20,000 nt of DNA. Source: Zygnema cylindricum (lineage: Eukaryota > Streptophyta > Zygnematophyceae > Zygnematales > Zygnemataceae). Positions 17,618 through 20,000 of this stretch are shown here, one piece after another. The notes below the pieces were generated by a model, which was not told the origin of the DNA, searched no databases, and was given only the letters and a program-made list of their open reading frames with translations. The DNA lies in the NCBI GenBank assembly GCA_037447655.1, contig JBBHKE010002052.1:288185-308184 (forward strand), written 5' to 3'. The translations under genes and the position numbers were made by a program. Each line of letters starts with the position of its first letter. Position 1 is the stretch's first letter.

Positions 17618-17641
17618 ATATATATATATATATATATATAT
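17615..17641. repeat. AT dinucleotide microsatellite
   Basis: About 13 AT units start right after the right-hand 37-bp repeat. In copy 3 the same place reads ATTAATATTATTATTTTT, so the AT run expanded from an AT-rich seed. Confidence 0.9.
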
Positions 17642-17981
17642 TTTTTGTATCATTAAATATTTTTGCTATTGATTTTTTTCATTAATAATATTCTTCATAT
17701 AGACGTTATATAATTATATTATTTTTGTTATCCTTTTTTTACTTATAGTTATTAAGCTTTTTCATTACTTTTCATATTGTACAGTACGTTAATTATTCTT
17801 GTTTACCATCATCAACAATTATAATTATTTTTAGTCTATTATGAATACTTTTTCAGTAAATAAAAATCACTTTTAATTACTACTACGATAGTTATTTTTG
17901 TATATTAGTATTACGACCATTATTATCAATATTATTTTTATTATTATCATTAGCTTTTATTACCATATATAAAAATTGCCT
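17642..17981. other. AT-rich spacer of the composite repeat
   Basis: Mostly T and A with ATTATTATTATC-type words and no open frame. It lies where 14930-15130 lies in the first unit and has similar composition, but close identity is not evident. Confidence 0.5.
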
Positions 17982-18510
17982 CTACGCCTCCCTCTCCTCC
18001 TCTCCCTCTCTCCCCCGCTCGCCCTCTGTCCCTCTCTCTCTCTCCCTCTCCCTCTCTCCCCCGCTCGCCCTCTGTCCCCTCTCTCTCTCCCTCTCCCTCT
18101 CTCCCCCGCTCGCCCTCTGTCCCTCTCTCTCTCCCTCTCCCTCTCCCTTTCCTTTGTCTCCTCAGCTCCCTCTCATTCTTACCCCCTCTCTGTCTCCCTC
18201 TCCCTCTCACCGTATCTCTCATCCTATCTTTCTCCCTCTCCCTTCATCTTTCAGTCTCTCCCGTATCCCCCCCCTCCCTCTCCCTCTCCCTCCCCCTCCC
18301 TCTCCTCTTTCCTTTCCCCTCCCCCTACCCCTACCCCTCCCCCACCCCCTCCCTCTCCACCCTCCCTCCTTCCCCTCTCCTTCTCCTTCTTCCTCTCCCT
18401 CTCCCTCTTTTTTTCTAGCTCTGCCTCTTTGCCCCTCTCCTCCTTTCCTCTTCTCCCGCTCCATCCCTTTGCCCTTTTCTTTTCCATTGTCGTTTACCCT
18501 CTCCCTATCC
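17982..18510 (+). repeat. Polypyrimidine tract 2 (~530 bp)
   Basis: It is homologous to 15701-16190. Both begin with ACGCCTCCCTCT and share TTTCCTTTGTCTCCTCAGC, CGTATCTCT, TTTTTCTAGCTCT and CCATCCCTTTGCCCTT in order, ending in CTCTCCCTATC. Predicted proteins in either strand are Ser/Pro/Leu or Arg/Glu/Gly low complexity and are not genes. Confidence 0.9.
18003..18140 (+). repeat. Triplicated ~45-bp unit in tract 2
   Basis: TCCCCCGCTCGCCCTCTGTC occurs at 18011, 18057 and 18102 (steps of 46 and 45). Tract 1 has a single counterpart near 15730 (CCCCCGCTCGCCATTTGTCC). The triplication therefore arose after the two tracts separated. Confidence 0.88.
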
Positions 18511-19275
18511 TTATATTATAATCATCATTAATTATCACTATTATAAATTATTATTTTTTTATTAACAATTATTTATTGTTTACTATTTACTTGGGACAAT
18601 TTACTGTTTACTGTATAATATTTGTGTTTATTATTCTTTATTTATTCAATAATTAATTATCATTTGGTAGCATTTATTTTGATAATTATTTATTGTTATT
18701 ATTTTTATGATTATTTGTTGCTATGGATTGTTATGACTATCCATTTCTATTTATTATAATAAATGTTTATTATGATTTTTTTGTATAAGTATTTATAAAT
18801 AATTTTTATAATTGTTAGTATATATTTTATTAAATAGTAATAAATATTTCCAGGAATTTTTATTTTTGGTAATTATTATTTTTATTAATCACTATTTTTT
18901 GTGATTGTCATTCTTAGTTCTCGTTACATAGCTACTACAAGTTTATCATTAGTGTCACGTGTCTTACAAGCCTATGAGGGATGTGAGTTGACTGATGGAC
19001 GATGGAATGCTTCCACTCAACTGGTTGTTAGATAGACCTCTGTGGCATCAAACATTCACACCTTAGTAATACTCCCAAAAGTATCCTATTTAGTCGGGCT
19101 AGCTTTCAAGCCTACATGAGAGACACAAAATAAAACCCTCCCCTAACAAAATCACAATTAAAAACTCTTTCTTGCACCCTTTTTCCCCTCCCTTCCTCTA
19201 ACCTCTAGGAGCACGCCATAGACTTTCATTTCAACCGGATGGAATGATTTTTATTGTTATTAATATTATTATTTT
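18511..19275 (+). repeat. Composite-repeat AT spacer and module, copy 3
   Basis: The AT-rich lead is about 0.39 kb, longer than in copies 2 and 4, with TTTATTGTTTACTATTTACT-like words. The GTGATTGTCATTCTTAG junction is at about 18900 and CACGTG at 18956. The module runs through GGGCTAGCTTTCAAGCC, AATAAAACCCTCCCCTAAC and AGGAGCACGCCATAGACTTTC. After 19265 it passes without interruption into tract 3. Confidence 0.9.
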
Positions 19276-19280
19276 TTTAT

Positions 19281-19303
19281 TTTCCCTCAACCTCTCCCTA
19301 TCC
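19281..19303 (+). repeat. Polypyrimidine tract 3, collapsed to ~20 bp
   Basis: TTTCCCTCAACCTCTCCCTATCC matches only the last bases of tract 1 (TTTCCTCAACCTCTCCCTATC). The AT spacer with ATAATCATCATTAA follows exactly as in the other units. This is the shortest allele of the tract in the array. Confidence 0.8.
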
Positions 19304-19800
19304 TTATATTATAATCATCATTAAGTATCACTAATATAAATTATTATTTTTTATTATTAACAATTATTGATTTTGTATAAGTATATACAAATAATAATTA
19401 TTATCGTTAGTATATATTTTATCAAATGGTAATAAATATTACCAGTAATTTTTATTTTTAGTAATTATTATTTTTATTAATCACTATTTTTGTGATTGTC
19501 ATTCTTTGTTCTCGTTACTTAGTTACCACAAGTTTATCATTAGTGTCACGTGTCCTTACAAGTATACGAGGGATGTGAGTTGACCGATGGACGATGGAAT
19601 GCTTCCACTCAACTGGTTGCCAGATAGATATCTGTGGCATCAAACATTCACACCCCACCAATACTCTCAAAAATATCCTATTTAGTTGGGCTAGCCTTCA
19701 AGCCCACATGAGAGATATAGAATAAAACCTTTACCACCCCCTAAGAAAATCACAATTAAAAACTATTTCTTGCACCCTTTGAGCACGCCATAACATTTAC
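19304..19800 (+). repeat. Composite-repeat AT spacer and module, copy 4 (last)
   Basis: AT spacer, then TGTGATTGTCATTCTTTG at 19491 and CACGTG at 19547, with the same ordered words as copies 2 and 3. It lacks the ~28-bp CT-rich piece (TTCCCCTCCCTTCCTCTAACC) found in the others: CACCCTTTGAGCACGCC joins directly. After about 19800 the homology ends, so this is the array edge. Confidence 0.88.
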
Positions 19801-20000
19801 CGTCTAAACAGTTTGCTACTTTAAATTTTTATCAACATTCATAGCTAGAATCATACTAATGATTACTAAGAACACTAACAATTTATTAGACATCTCATAA
19901 AATCTAATTATATGATTAAATATATATAACATTGGATATCAATAGTAACAATTACGATGATTCTTTGTTAATTTTATTATCATTTGTTACATACATTTTA
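19801..20000. other. AT-rich flank beyond the array, nothing recognised
   Basis: No similarity to the array units, no open frame and no repeat larger than short AT words. Confidence 0.5.

Larger units (their letters stand above)
14520..19800. repeat. Four-copy composite repeat array (module + AT spacer + pyrimidine tract)
   Basis: A conserved module with CACGTGTC occurs four times in the same orientation, with its CACGTG at 14637, 16437, 18956 and 19547. Between copies lie AT-rich DNA and a CT-rich tract that ends in CTCTCCCTATC followed by TTATAATCATCATTAA. Tracts are about 1,060 bp (15132-16190), 530 bp (17982-18510) and 20 bp (19281-19303). Unit lengths are therefore about 1,800, 1,650 (after removing an insert of about 870 bp) and 591 bp. 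Copy 1 is the most diverged, and copies 2 and 3 are the most alike. The array looks like a locally amplified repeat with a length-unstable tract. No coding function is visible. Confidence 0.85.

Noticed and set aside
17950-18531. Open frames of 125-181 codons plus and 78-90 codons minus in the second CT tract
   Set aside because: Same compositional artefact: Ser/Pro/Leu on one strand, Arg/Glu/Gly on the other, in several frames at once.

Overview
This is repeat-dominated eukaryotic DNA: AT-rich, with long simple-sequence tracts, decayed transposable elements and at most fragments of one intron-containing host gene. No prokaryotic operon, rRNA, tRNA or CRISPR array was seen. A plant genome is the best guess, from the style of the Copia LTR terminus (TGTT..GAATATTAG) and a cysteine-rich EGF-type exon of a secreted-protein kind. 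That assignment is an inference and not firm.

Layout. 1-2.6 kb is CpG- and GTAC-rich repeat DNA. It holds a 1.29-kb element with ~180-bp inverted arms flanked by TA (690-1978) and a 357-bp hAT-type MITE with a perfect 8-bp target duplication and a 27-C run (2076-2432). 2.6-6.3 kb is a minus-strand Ty1/Copia retrotransposon: one LTR (about 5760-6295), gag with a CCHC knuckle, protease, integrase and only the first part of reverse transcriptase. It carries three in-frame stops in pol, one in gag, two frameshifts and loss of an integrase catalytic Asp, and the rest of RT, RNase H and the second LTR are missing. An 8-bp repeat has expanded inside its pol linker. 6.3-9.7 kb is mostly featureless apart from a GCAGC-rich patch and a degenerate 7-nt repeat. 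9.7-11.1 kb has a pyrimidine tract and an old degenerate duplication.

11.18-11.67 kb is a 45-bp (15-codon) minisatellite. On the minus strand it reads as a Ser/Pro-rich exon, and 1.4 kb away on the same strand (13412-13127) lies a cysteine-rich EGF-like exon behind a good splice acceptor. The two may be parts of one gene for a secreted or cell-wall protein, but this is unproven.

14.5-19.8 kb is a four-copy array of a composite repeat. Each copy is a conserved ~270-bp module containing CACGTG, followed by AT-rich DNA and a polypyrimidine tract whose length varies from ~1,060 bp through ~530 bp to ~20 bp. One copy is interrupted by an 835-bp insert flanked by 37-bp direct repeats.

No multi-gene system can be supported here. 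The most notable signals are the composite array, the two terminal-inverted-repeat elements and the two in-frame or multi-frame tandem repeats.
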